A stretch of 64,000 nucleotides of DNA from Rhodococcus yunnanensis NBRC 103083 (GCF_001895005.1 NZ_BCXH01000014.1:1-64000); one strand, 5' to 3'. Shown: positions 43,223-52,404, counted from the first letter of the stretch. Numbers and translations: made by a program. The notes: a model not told the origin generated them from the sequence alone.

Positions 43223-43277
43223 TGCATCGTGTGCCTGTGTACCAATGGATGGGACTTCAGAATGCGAGGCCCGAGCT

Positions 43278-44267
43278 GTGACCGGAACCGAGATCCAGAT
43301 CTCTCTCGATCGCTCCGATCCCGAGGGGGAGATCGCGAAAGCTGCACGACGCAACTCGAATTGGGGTAGGTGGGGTGAGGACGACGTCCGCGGCACGATG
43401 AACTACCTGACCGATGACAAGCGAGCCGCCGCAGGCTCGTTGATCCGGCGGGGCGTGTCGTTCTCGCTGTCGCAGAGCTTCGACATGGACGGCCCGCAGA
43501 AGGGGTGGCGTCGGCGAACGAACCCGGTGCACACCATGCTCGACACCGGGACCGACGCGGCGGCGGGACTCCAAGGATTTCCCCACGGCATCGGCGGCGC
43601 CGACGACGTGGTGTCGATGCCCCTGCAGTGCTCCACCCAGTGGGATGGATTGGGGCACATATTCGATCACGGCGTGGCGTGGAACGGAAGGCCGGCAGGA
43701 GAGGTCGTGACGTCGTCGGGTGACGGGGTCACCGGCATCGAGACTGTCGCCAACGGCATCGCCGGACGCGGCGTGCTCGTGGATGTCGGAGCGGTGTTCG
43801 GCGAGGCAGGCGAGCTTCCAGACGGGTTCGCGATCACCACCGACCACCTCGCGCGCACGATACGGGAGCAGGGTCCGTCGGCGGAGATCGCGCGCGGCGA
43901 TCTGGTGTTGGTCAGAACCGGACAGCTCTCTCGTGCCCGCCGCCTCGGCTGGGGCGACTATGCGGGCGGTCCAGCACCCGGCCTGTCGTTCACCACCGCG
44001 GATTGGTTGCACGACAGCGAGATTGCTGCGATCGCCACCGACACCTGGGGGTTCGAGGTGCGGCCGAACGAATTCGATGTAGCGTTTCAGCCACTGCATC
44101 AGGTAGCCATTCCCAACATCGGACTGTTCCTGGGTGAGATGTGGGATCTCGACGAGCTGGCCGCCGACTGCGCCGCAGACGGGGTGTACGAGTTCTTCCT
44201 GACTGCTGCACCGATCCCGGTGACCGGAGCTGTCGGTGCACCGGTGAATCCGATTGCCGTGAAGTAA
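43278..44267 (+). CDS. Cyclase-family metal hydrolase (kynurenine formamidase-like)
   Basis: A 329-residue cyclase-family protein. The metal motif, HxGTHxDxxxH in kynurenine formamidases, reads STQWDGLGHIFDHG, a variant seen in larger members of this family. NWGRWGEDDVRGTMNYLT and GRGVLVDV are family landmarks. The start is GTG 43278 (weak GAGG upstream); ATG 43245 is possible. It may hydrolyse a lactone or an amide formed in the pathway. It is the last gene of the operon, 55 bp after the FAH gene. Confidence 0.78.
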   Translation: MTGTEIQISLDRSDPEGEIAKAARRNSNWGRWGEDDVRGTMNYLTDDKRAAAGSLIRRGVSFSLSQSFDMDGPQKGWRRRTNPVHTMLDTGTDAAAGLQGFPHGIGGADDVVSMPLQCSTQWDGLGHIFDHGVAWNGRPAGEVVTSSGDGVTGIETVANGIAGRGVLVDVGAVFGEAGELPDGFAITTDHLARTIREQGPSAEIARGDLVLVRTGQLSRARRLGWGDYAGGPAPGLSFTTADWLHDSEIAAIATDTWGFEVRPNEFDVAFQPLHQVAIPNIGLFLGEMWDLDELAADCAADGVYEFFLTAAPIPVTGAVGAPVNPIAVK

Positions 44268-44284
44268 GTGCTCCCGACCGGTGG

Positions 44285-45217
44285 CTAGAGATGGTCGCCG
44301 GTCGAGAGACTGGCTGCGCGCGCGACGATGTCGCGCAGAAAGGTGTGTTCGGGGTCGTGGTCGTTGACCGGATGCCACCACATGGCTTCGACGAGGGTTC
44401 CCACCTCGATCGGACACTGCATCGTACGAACTCCCGAATCGACGGGGAGCGAGTACGTCAGCCGTTCCTGCAACAACGCGATGCGAGTGCTTCCTGCGAC
44501 CAAACTGGGCACGGTCATGAAGCTTTCGGTCACGACCTGGACGTGCTGCTCGATACCGAGTAGTCGGAGTTGGCGATCTGCCGGGGTAGCCGCGGACTGC
44601 CCGTGGAAGACGACGACCCACGGCGATGTCCGTAGATCCTCGACCGTCATATCCGCTCCGAGATGGTCGTTGTCCGCGGAGACGACCATCACCCATCGGT
44701 CTCGGTAGAGGTCTTGGTGTGGCAGGTCGGTGACGAATCCGTGGGGCATGAGAATGAGATCGGTTCCGACGAGTGTGTGTTCGGCATGCTCGACCAGGTC
44801 CGTGTACGTGGGGCGAAATCTGAGGCGGGCACGGGGGGCTTCGTCGGCCAGTAGTCGGACGATCGTGTCACCGACGACAGTGATGCCGTAGTCGCTCGCG
44901 AGGATCGAGAACTCACGTGTGGAATCCGACGGCGTGAACTCCGGCCGAGCCGAGAACACTCGCTCGACGCCGTCCAGAGCCAGACGCACCCGCTGCCGCA
45001 GCTGGGCCGCCAAGGGCGTCAGGTGGTACTCGTTGCCGACTCGGTAGAGCAATTCGTCGTTGAAGTGACGGCGCAATCGCGCCAGGGACGCGGACAGCGC
45101 AGGCTGACTCAGGCCCAATTGACGCGACGCATTGGTCACGCTTCGGTGGTAGAGCAATGCGTCGAGTGACACCAGCAGGTTCAGATCGAGATTCGTGACG
45201 CTGGCTACGTTTCGCAC
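44285..45217 (-). CDS. LysR-family transcriptional regulator
   Basis: A 310-residue LysR protein. The HTH lies at residues 8-66 (NLLVSLDALLYHRSVTNASR, QPALSASLARLRRHF), followed by a periplasmic-binding-like effector domain. I start at GTG 45217: TATGCT ends six bases before it, suggesting a leaderless mRNA. It ends 17 bp from the ring-cleavage operon on the opposite strand and belongs to the NodD/LinR-like group, often regulators of aromatic degradation. It probably activates that operon on a pathway intermediate (inference). Confidence 0.85.
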   Translation of the reverse strand: MRNVASVTNLDLNLLVSLDALLYHRSVTNASRQLGLSQPALSASLARLRRHFNDELLYRVGNEYHLTPLAAQLRQRVRLALDGVERVFSARPEFTPSDSTREFSILASDYGITVVGDTIVRLLADEAPRARLRFRPTYTDLVEHAEHTLVGTDLILMPHGFVTDLPHQDLYRDRWVMVVSADNDHLGADMTVEDLRTSPWVVVFHGQSAATPADRQLRLLGIEQHVQVVTESFMTVPSLVAGSTRIALLQERLTYSLPVDSGVRTMQCPIEVGTLVEAMWWHPVNDHDPEHTFLRDIVARAASLSTGDHL

Positions 45218-45243
45218 CGTCCGAGCATAGAGCGGGATATCGA

Positions 45244-45711
45244 CTACGGGTGCAGGTCGGCGACCATCTGCAGTCGCGCGAACTTCCATCCTTCACCGGT
45301 ACGTTCGAGGTCGGCGCGATAGAAGCCGATGCTGTAGGGGAAAAGCTCTCCGCCGGAGATGGATACACCTTCGGCGGTCAGGTTGGGCACCACTCGATAG
45401 GCGATGTACCGCGCTTCGAGTCGGGCCGTGTCGCCGGTGACGTCGATGAGATAGTTCGAGGTGACGTGGTGATTCCACGAGGTCGCCCGTTGGGCGGCAT
45501 TGGCAGCGAGGGTCCGGACGCGCTCGGCGATCTGCTCCCTGCCGACACTCGCGGCCTCGAAGATCTGCACGGACGCGCCGTTGTTGATGAGGTATTCGAC
45601 CGTTGCGTCGGCGAGGAAGTGCTCTGCCTGCCCCTCTGCATCTCGGCGATCGACTGCCCGCGTGTACTCGGTGATCACTCGGGAGATCTGGGCGTCGTCG
45701 TCACGAGGCAT
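45244..45711 (-). CDS. SnoaL-like (NTF2 fold) protein
   Basis: A 155-residue NTF2-fold protein starting at ATG 45711. ISRVITEYTRAVDRRDAEGQ and FLADATVEYL form the cone opening; SWNHHVTSNYLIDVTGD, RYIAYRVV and FYRADLERTGEGWKF the sheet. It lies 26 bp upstream of the LysR gene on the same strand. It may belong to the aromatic catabolic locus. The promoter region to 45880 carries two palindromes. Confidence 0.75.
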   Translation of the reverse strand: MPRDDDAQISRVITEYTRAVDRRDAEGQAEHFLADATVEYLINNGASVQIFEAASVGREQIAERVRTLAANAAQRATSWNHHVTSNYLIDVTGDTARLEARYIAYRVVPNLTAEGVSISGGELFPYSIGFYRADLERTGEGWKFARLQMVADLHP

Positions 45712-45778
45712 CGATGATTCAACTCTCTGGGAATGGACTGGGGCAGGTGAATGCACTGGAACCGCCGTCAACGTAGCA

Positions 45779-45808
45779 CAGATCGGAGATCTGTACTCCG
45801 TTCGGAGT
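45779..45808. promoter_or_regulatory. Two adjacent palindromes
   Basis: CAGATC-GGA-GATCTG (45779-45793) and ACTCCGTTCGGAGT (45795-45808) are both perfect. The second has the TCCGTTCGGA core of 35625-35634. They lie between the divergent SnoaL (45711) and DUF1801 (45880) genes. Confidence 0.6.
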
Positions 45809-45879
45809 GGTCCGATCCAGCCGATCGGCCTGCGCCGGATCATAGGCCGAGAGATGAAGCCGCGTTAGGATCGTCGACC

Positions 45880-46221
45880 ATGAGCGAGGACTGGCGAGTC
45901 GAGGCGGTGTCGAAGATCCGCGATCTGATCGAGACCGCGGCACCGGGCGTCACCGAAGAGATCAAGTGGCGGAAACCGTCCAACCCCGACGGTGTCCCGA
46001 CCTTCAGCCTCGACGGGCTCGTGTGCACGGTGGAGACCTACAAGGACAAGGTCAAGGTGACCTTCGCGCAGGGCGCCTCGCTGGACGACCCGTCGAGTGT
46101 CTTCAATGCCAGCCTCGATGCGGGCACCCGCCGGGCGGTCGATATCCGCGTCGCGGACACGCTGAATTCCGATGCGTTCGCGGCTCTGATTCGCAGTGCG
46201 GTGGAGTACAACCAGCGCTGA
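45880..46221 (+). CDS. DUF1801-family protein
   Basis: A 113-residue protein of the DUF1801/YdhG-like fold. AAPGVTEEIKWRKPSNPDGVPTF and CTVETYKDKVKVTFAQGA are the family motifs, with DAGTRRAVDIRVADTLNSDA near the end. Function of the family is not established; frataxin-like small-molecule or DNA-related roles have been suggested. It stands alone, divergent from the SnoaL gene and ended by a strong hairpin. Confidence 0.8.
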   Translation: MSEDWRVEAVSKIRDLIETAAPGVTEEIKWRKPSNPDGVPTFSLDGLVCTVETYKDKVKVTFAQGASLDDPSSVFNASLDAGTRRAVDIRVADTLNSDAFAALIRSAVEYNQR

Positions 46222-46232
46222 CGCCGCGAGAA

Positions 46233-46264
46233 CGCTCGGCGGCCGGCGAACCGGCCCCCGAGCG
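46233..46264. terminator. Strong bidirectional terminator hairpin
   Basis: CGCTCGG and GGCCGG pair with CCGGCC and CCGAGCG, with a C-C mismatch between the two helices and a CGAA tetraloop. It separates the convergent DUF1801 and ketosynthase genes. Confidence 0.85.
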
Positions 46265-46286
46265 ATGATCCCGAGCTATCGGGTTG

Positions 46287-47444
46287 TCAGGCCGGCGCGA
46301 ATACCACCACGGAGTTGTGTCCTCCCATTCCGAGCGAGGATTTGACGGTCAGCCCGGCCTCAGCGGCCGTGAAGCCGTCGAGCAGTAGCGGGTGGCCGTC
46401 CGCTACGCGGGGCGCCGCGGGAACGAGGCCGTGTGCGAATCCCAGTATCGCGGCCGCAGTCTCGATGGCCGAGGCTGCGCCCTGGCAGTGGCCGGTGAGT
46501 GGTTTGATCGAATACACCTGCGCCTCGGACCGCAGCACCGTCTCGAGCATGGCTGTTTCGGCTGCGTCGCACTGCGCAGTACCGGGTCCGTGCGCGTTGA
46601 GATACCTGACCTGATGCGGCGCCGCGCCCGCGTCGGCGAGCGCATCGTCGAAGCACTGACGCACCTGTGTCAGATCCGGGTCGATGGAGGTGGCGTGAAA
46701 GGCGTCGTGCGACATCGATCCACCCAGCATCCGGGCATACGAACCCGAGGATCGTCCGGTGAGGACAAAAGCCGTTGCGGCTTCGCCCATTCCGAATCCT
46801 TGGCTGCCTTCCTGGAACGGTCGGCATCCGTCCTGGGGTTCGACATCGACGACGCCGACCCCCAATTTCACGAAGTGTTCGACGTTCTCGGGCGTCAACG
46901 ACAGGTCCGTCGCCACGAACACGACATCGTCGACGAATCCGGTGTCGAGCCACATCTTGGCGGTGATCATGCCGGCGTTTCCGGATGCACACATCGCCGA
47001 GACGTTCATGGCGGGGCCGTGAAAGCTGTACTCCTGCATCAGCTGTGACACCGGTGTCGACGGCATCAACGTCAGATAGTCGCGGACCCGGCGCCGGCCG
47101 TCGTCGCGTAGGTAGAAGTTTCGCCATTCGTCGACTTCGCCGAGGACGACGGCATGAACGAGCCCTACCCGCCGCCCTGGACGCCATCCACGCGCGAGGG
47201 CGTCGTCGATGGCTTCACGTGCGGCTCCGCGCAGCGCTCGCCCGAACCTGCTGGTGCCGTCACTGTCCTCGCCGCCGGCGGGCACGGTGGCCAGCCATAC
47301 CGGATTCTGCCCCGGCCGCTCGTGATCGTGATGCAGTGTGGCGGCAGCTTTACCCGACGCCAGGCCGTCCCACAGCGAGGTCGTACCCCAGCCGTATCCG
47401 GATACCGCGCCGACGCCGGTGATGTCGATGCCAGAAGATGTCAT
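46287..47444 (-). CDS. Beta-ketoacyl synthase (KAS I/II fold)
   Basis: A 385-residue ketosynthase. The catalytic Cys is C152 (SAMCASGNAGM), and the two His are in NAHGPGT and TGHCQGAAS, so the Cys-His-His triad is complete. SSLGMGGHNSVVVF is the usual end. No acyl carrier protein, reductase or acyltransferase gene is nearby, so this is an orphan condensing enzyme of unknown product. ATG 47444 is used because the longer frame lacks family homology. Confidence 0.85.
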   Translation of the reverse strand: MTSSGIDITGVGAVSGYGWGTTSLWDGLASGKAAATLHHDHERPGQNPVWLATVPAGGEDSDGTSRFGRALRGAAREAIDDALARGWRPGRRVGLVHAVVLGEVDEWRNFYLRDDGRRRVRDYLTLMPSTPVSQLMQEYSFHGPAMNVSAMCASGNAGMITAKMWLDTGFVDDVVFVATDLSLTPENVEHFVKLGVGVVDVEPQDGCRPFQEGSQGFGMGEAATAFVLTGRSSGSYARMLGGSMSHDAFHATSIDPDLTQVRQCFDDALADAGAAPHQVRYLNAHGPGTAQCDAAETAMLETVLRSEAQVYSIKPLTGHCQGAASAIETAAAILGFAHGLVPAAPRVADGHPLLLDGFTAAEAGLTVKSSLGMGGHNSVVVFAPA

Positions 47445-47632
47445 GTTCAGTCGTCCAATTCTGTGAGGGGTGAGCCGGAAGTCGGCCCGCACCTTGAATT
47501 AACGCCTGAAACCGACCCCAGGTCCACACCGGGAAACCTCACATGCGTCTCGAAGCGGACACAGGTCGGTCCGTGCCGCCAGAAGTGGTGTAATTGTCTT
47601 CGATCACGGACGAGGAACGCGAGGACCGGATG

Positions 47633-49216
47633 ATGTACCCAGGGGAGTGCGATCCATCCGGTGCGCTCGATCTGGCGGCTCGCTATCGAATGTTGGTCGA
47701 GCACACTCCCGACGCGATCGTCGTCCACCAGCGGGGGCTGATCGTCTTCATCAACTCGTCGGGCCTGCGGTATCTACGCGCAGATTCCGTCGATCGAATC
47801 CTCGGCCGTCCGATCACGGACTTCATCGCGCCGGAGTCGATCGGGCCGATGCTCTCGCGGATCGAGGCCCTCGGTAACCAGGGTGGGGCGAGCGCGCCGT
47901 CGGAGGCGACGGTGGTGGCCCTGGACGGAAGCACGCTGACGATGGAGGCAGTGTCGGTCCGGACATCGTGGAACGGAGAACCGGCTTTTCAGGTGATCAT
48001 GCGTGATCTGACCGAGCACAAGGCGGCACAGGACGCGCTTGCGCACCAGGCGGCATTGGTCGAACACGTGAGCGACGCGATCATCGGTGTATCCGAGGAC
48101 GGAACGGTATCGAGCTGGAATCCTGCCGCGGAATCGGTGTACGGCCGAGCAGCGTCCCGCGTTCTCGGCGGCGACGTCTCGGCAGCCGTCGGCGTACCGT
48201 GCGACCCGTCGGCAATCCTCGCCGCGGGGGGACGAGTCCGCGACACCCACCGGCGGTCCGACGGTACAGCCCTGGCGGTGATGGTGTCGGCGGCCGAGAT
48301 GGATCGCGGATTCGTTCTCGTGTGCGCCGATCAGACCGCGGTGCGCCGAGCCGAAGAGCATTTCACCGCTGTCGTCGAGTCCCTCGACAGAGGTGTCGTC
48401 GTCTTCGATCACACCGGGCACATCTCGTCGGCGAATCTCGCTGCCAAGACCGTCCTCGACGTGCACGTCGGTCTGGCGACCTCGGGTCCTGTGCAGTCCC
48501 TTCCGTTCGTCGTCCACGGCACCGACGGACGCCCGATAGGCCCGGACGAGCATCCGGTCGCACTCACTCGACTGTCCGGCGAACCGTCCACCGCGGTGAT
48601 CGGCATCGAACGCAGGCGCGACGGAAGAAAATTCTGGTTGTCGCTGACCGCGACACTCCTCGATCCCGGGGTGCCGACGTCGGCGATCGTCGCCGCGTTC
48701 AGCGACATCACCGAGCAGTATCGCGCAGGTGTAGAGCTCGAGCATGCCGCAACCCACGATCACCTCACCGGCCTGCCCAATCGAACGCTGTTGCTGGCTC
48801 GACTGGACAACGAACTGGCCCGGCCTGCGCGCCGGCGTGAACTTGCGGTGCTGTACATCGACCTGGACAATTTCAAGTCCATCAACGACCGCCACGGTCA
48901 TGCGGTCGGTGATGCAGTACTCGGGGTGGTCGCACAGCGGTTGACCGATGCGCTGCACGAGAATTCGTTCGTGGGTCGTATCGGCGGCGACGAATTCGTC
49001 GTCGTCGTGCCGGATGGAATCGGCGACGAGGCACACCGCGTACGCACCGCGCTGTCGGCTCGAATGTCAGTGGCCGGACGGACACTGACAGTGGAGGCCA
49101 GCGTCGGATGCGTACTCGTCCCGCCAAGCGATGACCGAACTGCCCTGGACATCCTCAACGACGCCGACCTCGAGATGTATCGAGCCAAACCGGCTCAGCC
49201 GTACGGCATTCGGTGA
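47633..49216 (+). CDS. PAS-PAS-(PAS)-GGDEF diguanylate cyclase
   Basis: A 527-residue signalling protein with no membrane segment. Residues 20-130 are a PAS domain (RYRMLVEHTPDAIVVHQRG, FQVIMRDLTEHKAAQDAL), 140-240 a second (VSDAIIGVSEDGTVSSWNPA), 245-365 a probable third (HFTAVVESLDRGVVVFD, FSDITEQYRAGVELEHAA), and 370-525 the GGDEF domain with an intact active site (RIGGDEF at about 451). No inhibitory RxxD is seen five residues upstream. It should make c-di-GMP. ATG 47633 is best spaced from GAGGA. Nearest candidate target is the polysaccharide locus at 50.8 kb, though that synthase lacks PilZ. Confidence 0.85.
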   Translation: MYPGECDPSGALDLAARYRMLVEHTPDAIVVHQRGLIVFINSSGLRYLRADSVDRILGRPITDFIAPESIGPMLSRIEALGNQGGASAPSEATVVALDGSTLTMEAVSVRTSWNGEPAFQVIMRDLTEHKAAQDALAHQAALVEHVSDAIIGVSEDGTVSSWNPAAESVYGRAASRVLGGDVSAAVGVPCDPSAILAAGGRVRDTHRRSDGTALAVMVSAAEMDRGFVLVCADQTAVRRAEEHFTAVVESLDRGVVVFDHTGHISSANLAAKTVLDVHVGLATSGPVQSLPFVVHGTDGRPIGPDEHPVALTRLSGEPSTAVIGIERRRDGRKFWLSLTATLLDPGVPTSAIVAAFSDITEQYRAGVELEHAATHDHLTGLPNRTLLLARLDNELARPARRRELAVLYIDLDNFKSINDRHGHAVGDAVLGVVAQRLTDALHENSFVGRIGGDEFVVVVPDGIGDEAHRVRTALSARMSVAGRTLTVEASVGCVLVPPSDDRTALDILNDADLEMYRAKPAQPYGIR

Positions 49217-49220
49217 CCGC

Positions 49221-49781
49221 CTACGTACCGCCGCTGAGAAACGCGATACTCGGGTCCGACGAGCCCCATCCGCCGGAGACGTATCCGCCGTGCTGCCAGG
49301 AGCCAGACGGAAGCGAAGTGCCACAGACGTTTCCGTCGGTGAAGTCGTTGACCACGACGCGCGAGAATATCTTCCACGTGCCGTCTCGTCGCTGAATGTG
49401 GTCGAGGAAACGGCCGACGACGAGTCCGACTCCGGCTTCCGCACCGGTTCCATGTGGAACGTAGGCGAGGAACGATGCTTGTACTTTCGCGTCGTCGGCA
49501 CCGATTCGGTGGACCACGATCGTCGTGACATGGTGCTGGAAGCCGGGACCGACTGCAGGCGGACTGTCGGTTCTGGCAGCGTGAATCCTCGAGTACATGT
49601 CGTGCATGTATTCCTGGGCGTTGCCGTTCCACATGTCACCGTGGTGATCGGTGGCATCCGGCCAGAAGACACCGAGCGCGACGTCGAGGTCGCCGTGATC
49701 GACGGCGTGTGCGTACCGCCCGAGAAGATCCTGAGCCACGAGGTACAGAATCAGATCATCGGTGACTTGTGGTGATTCCAT
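49221..49781 (-). CDS. SnoaL-like (NTF2 fold) protein
   Basis: A 186-residue NTF2-fold protein from ATG 49781, behind GAGAGG. LVAQDLLGRYAHAVDHGDLD and FWPDATDHHGDMW carry the usual Asp/His, then HVTTIVVHRIGADDAKVQ and VGRFLDHIQRRDGTWKI. It resembles the small subunit-like or hydratase SnoaL members seen in steroid and aromatic catabolism. It lies 86 bp downstream of nothing related; the crotonase upstream is transcribed in the same direction but from farther right. Role unknown. Confidence 0.72.
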   Translation of the reverse strand: MESPQVTDDLILYLVAQDLLGRYAHAVDHGDLDVALGVFWPDATDHHGDMWNGNAQEYMHDMYSRIHAARTDSPPAVGPGFQHHVTTIVVHRIGADDAKVQASFLAYVPHGTGAEAGVGLVVGRFLDHIQRRDGTWKIFSRVVVNDFTDGNVCGTSLPSGSWQHGGYVSGGWGSSDPSIAFLSGGT

Positions 49782-49867
49782 CGTTCTGCGGGCCTCTCGA
49801 TTCGATCGCATCGCGCAGAACTCAAGATATCATTTAGATGTTTACGACGCATCGAAACGCTCCGGAA

Positions 49868-50656
49868 TCAGCGGCCCGACCACCGAGGTGGACGCTTCTC
49901 GAGAAAAGCGCTCACGCCCTCGTGCCTGTCCTGCGTCGCCATCACCGTCGCCGTGGCCTCCACGCTGCGCCGCCAGGCGGTAGCGTCGTCCGCCCATGTG
50001 GTTTCGATCATGATCGCCCGAGTCTCGCGAACGGAGACAGGGGCGTTCGTGGTGATCCGCTGCGCCAGAATCCGAGCCGTCTCCAGGGCGTCGCCCGGCA
50101 TGCACGACGCGTTGACCAGTCCGTACTCCACGGCAGTGGCGCAGTCGATCGAATCGCCGGTCAGCGCGATCTCCATGGCGCGGTTGAACGGAATCTTGCG
50201 CCCGAGCCGAAAGCTGCCGCCCGCTGACGCGACGAGTCCGGACCTGACTGCGGGTATGCCGAACGTCGAATCGGTGGAGGCGACGACGAGGTCACATGCC
50301 AGTGCGATCTCGGCGCCCTCTGCCGATGCGGGACCGTCGACCGCGGCGATGAGCGGCGTGGTGCGGTCTCTCTCGACGAGCCCAGCGAGCCCGGCATCTC
50401 GGGTATGCGCCGGGGCGGCCTCGTCGCGGCCGACTGCGAGCTGATCAGCGCCGACACAGAACACGGGCGGTACGCCGGTGATGATGCCGACCCAGACATC
50501 GTCGTCGGACTCCAGCGCGTCGATGGCCGCACTCAGACCGAGGGCGACCGGACCGTCGACGGCGTTGCCTGTGCCGGGGCTGTCGATCGTGATGGTGACG
50601 ATGTGTCGGTCGATCTCGTAGCGCACGAACTCGCCGGTATCGGGCGTGATGGTCAT
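49868..50656 (-). CDS. Enoyl-CoA hydratase/isomerase (crotonase) family protein
   Basis: A 262-residue crotonase. PVFCVGADQL is the first oxyanion segment and DGPASAEGAEIALACDLVVAS the second. The classic catalytic Glu positions are partly altered: GGG is EGA, and the region of the second Glu reads PAVRSGLVASAGGS, with Ala for Glu. It may therefore be an isomerase, hydrolase or a less usual hydratase. It lies 86 bp upstream of the SnoaL gene on the same strand, and the two may be co-transcribed. Confidence 0.83.
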   Translation of the reverse strand: MTITPDTGEFVRYEIDRHIVTITIDSPGTGNAVDGPVALGLSAAIDALESDDDVWVGIITGVPPVFCVGADQLAVGRDEAAPAHTRDAGLAGLVERDRTTPLIAAVDGPASAEGAEIALACDLVVASTDSTFGIPAVRSGLVASAGGSFRLGRKIPFNRAMEIALTGDSIDCATAVEYGLVNASCMPGDALETARILAQRITTNAPVSVRETRAIMIETTWADDATAWRRSVEATATVMATQDRHEGVSAFLEKRPPRWSGR

Positions 50657-50763
50657 GTATGTGCCTCGCTGCTCTTCTCACGACACTCGCCGCTGCCGAC
50701 GTTGTGCGGCGAGCCTAGCAACGCGGCGGGCGCATCGACACCGTAGGCGCTGCGGTGCACGGC

Positions 50764-52404
50764 TCAGTTGCCGACGCGGTAGACCCGCCAATCCGGTTGG
50801 TCGGCTCCGTCGTTGGGGACTTCGTAGTCGAGAACGGCGACGGTGGCTCCGTTGTCGTAGATGGTGGGGTAACGGCGGTTGATCGCGTCGGATTGGCCGC
50901 GGCCGGTGTTGGGGACGGTCAGCAGGTACTGCACACCGGCTGCGGACGGGTCGTTGAGGATGGTGGTGAAATCCTGGTCGGACGGTACGACGAACCGCGC
51001 CGGGTGAGACGACGCGGCGAGGACTGCGAACCCGTAGACGGTGTCGACCAGGATCGAACCGTCGGGCAGGTCTTGTCGGTCCAGGTACTCCGCAAGATCT
51101 CGCTCGGTCGAGAACGACGCGATCACCCGTTGTGCGGCAATGGCGTCGGCAGTGGTCGGCTCGGTGTCGAGCAGATACCGCAGCGCGTATTGCTGGCTCG
51201 ACAACGACGGCTGGACCATAGCCCATCCGTTGACCGCGAGGGCGAGTGCCGACAGGATCGCTGTCGATATCACTACGGGGCGCGAGGATCGCTGTCCCTC
51301 CGGCCGCGGCACCCGCAGTGCCCCGGGACGGCGTGTGCGCAGATTGCCCGTACCGGGAAGCAATTGGACGACCGCCACGACCGCGAGGGGGATGGCGCAG
51401 ATGTAGAAGCGGAGAAATCCGAATGTCGAACCACTGATGTAACTCGCGGCCTGGAACGCAAGAATCGCGCCGAACAACAGGGGCGCCACCAGAAACTCCG
51501 CGTCTCGTCGCATCCCGGCGAACAGTGCCGATATCGGGAGAACCAGAGGGAGCAGCGGCCCCAGCACGATGATGGCGGTGACGGCGAACGCGGCATTGCT
51601 CAGCGGCGTCCCCGTCGATCCGCCGGACTGATCGAGGATCGCCGAATTGCCGTAGCTCGAGGACAATTGAGCCAGTAGTTCACCGGTGATCAGCCAACTC
51701 GTGGCGCTCCACACTGCGAAGGCGACGAAGCCGGGTCCTGCGACGAGCACGGCGTCGAGCAGAGCTTGACGACGCATGGTTCGCCACTGGTGTCTTCCCT
51801 TGCGCGCCAGTGTGACACCGGCTACCAGGAATGCGGATGCCGCGATCGCCACCACCGCGTCGTAGCGTGTCAGGTACGCCATAGCCAGGGCGATTCCGGC
51901 GACGATGAGGTCGTGGACATCGTCGGTGTGCGTCCAGCGAATCAACCGGCGAACCGCCCAGCAGGTGAAGAACAGGAATACCGCTTCGCTCATGCCGTTG
52001 GCGCCGTAGAAGACGATCATCGGATTGAGGGCGAACGCCGCGGTGATGATGCCGCAGTGCCATGTGGTCAGGCCCCGGTCTCGGCAGATGCCATGGATCA
52101 TCACCGTCGCACCGGCCATGAACACGGCAGAGACAGCAATGCCGGAGATGTTCCACCGAGTGATCTCCGGCCACCACCGCGACAGCGCCACCAGTGGAAG
52201 CTGCAGTAGTGCCGTCAGCGGTGTGAAGATGAATCCGAGGGCAGACACGTGTGGATCGCGGCTCAGCAGAACTGCTTGCGCCGCCGACGTGCGCGACAAG
52301 GCATCGCCGAGTAGGTATCCGAAGCGCAGACTCAGTACCAGCCCGCCCGCCAGATATCCGGCAACCGCCGACACGAACAGTGCCCAGGGTGTGCGTACGC
52401 TCAT
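50764..52404 (-). CDS. GT-C-like integral membrane glycosyltransferase
   Basis: A 546-residue membrane protein with about ten spans and a C-terminal soluble domain of 150 residues. RFGYLLGDALSRTSAAQAVL holds the acidic loop after span 1 expected of GT-C enzymes; YGANGMSEAVFLFF and AYLTRYDAVVAIAAS also fit the mannosyl/arabinosyl-transferase-type fold. It would use a polyprenyl-phosphate sugar on the outer face. It is the last gene of a four-gene operon, overlapping the BcsA-like gene by four bases. The sugar is unknown. Confidence 0.72.
   Translation of the reverse strand: MSVRTPWALFVSAVAGYLAGGLVLSLRFGYLLGDALSRTSAAQAVLLSRDPHVSALGFIFTPLTALLQLPLVALSRWWPEITRWNISGIAVSAVFMAGATVMIHGICRDRGLTTWHCGIITAAFALNPMIVFYGANGMSEAVFLFFTCWAVRRLIRWTHTDDVHDLIVAGIALAMAYLTRYDAVVAIAASAFLVAGVTLARKGRHQWRTMRRQALLDAVLVAGPGFVAFAVWSATSWLITGELLAQLSSSYGNSAILDQSGGSTGTPLSNAAFAVTAIIVLGPLLPLVLPISALFAGMRRDAEFLVAPLLFGAILAFQAASYISGSTFGFLRFYICAIPLAVVAVVQLLPGTGNLRTRRPGALRVPRPEGQRSSRPVVISTAILSALALAVNGWAMVQPSLSSQQYALRYLLDTEPTTADAIAAQRVIASFSTERDLAEYLDRQDLPDGSILVDTVYGFAVLAASSHPARFVVPSDQDFTTILNDPSAAGVQYLLTVPNTGRGQSDAINRRYPTIYDNGATVAVLDYEVPNDGADQPDWRVYRVGN

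Noticed and set aside
44275..44304. CGACCGG/CCGGTCG hairpin between the cyclase and LysR genes
   Set aside because: The stem is only 7 bp with a 16-nt loop and overlaps the LysR coding end; too weak to call a terminator.
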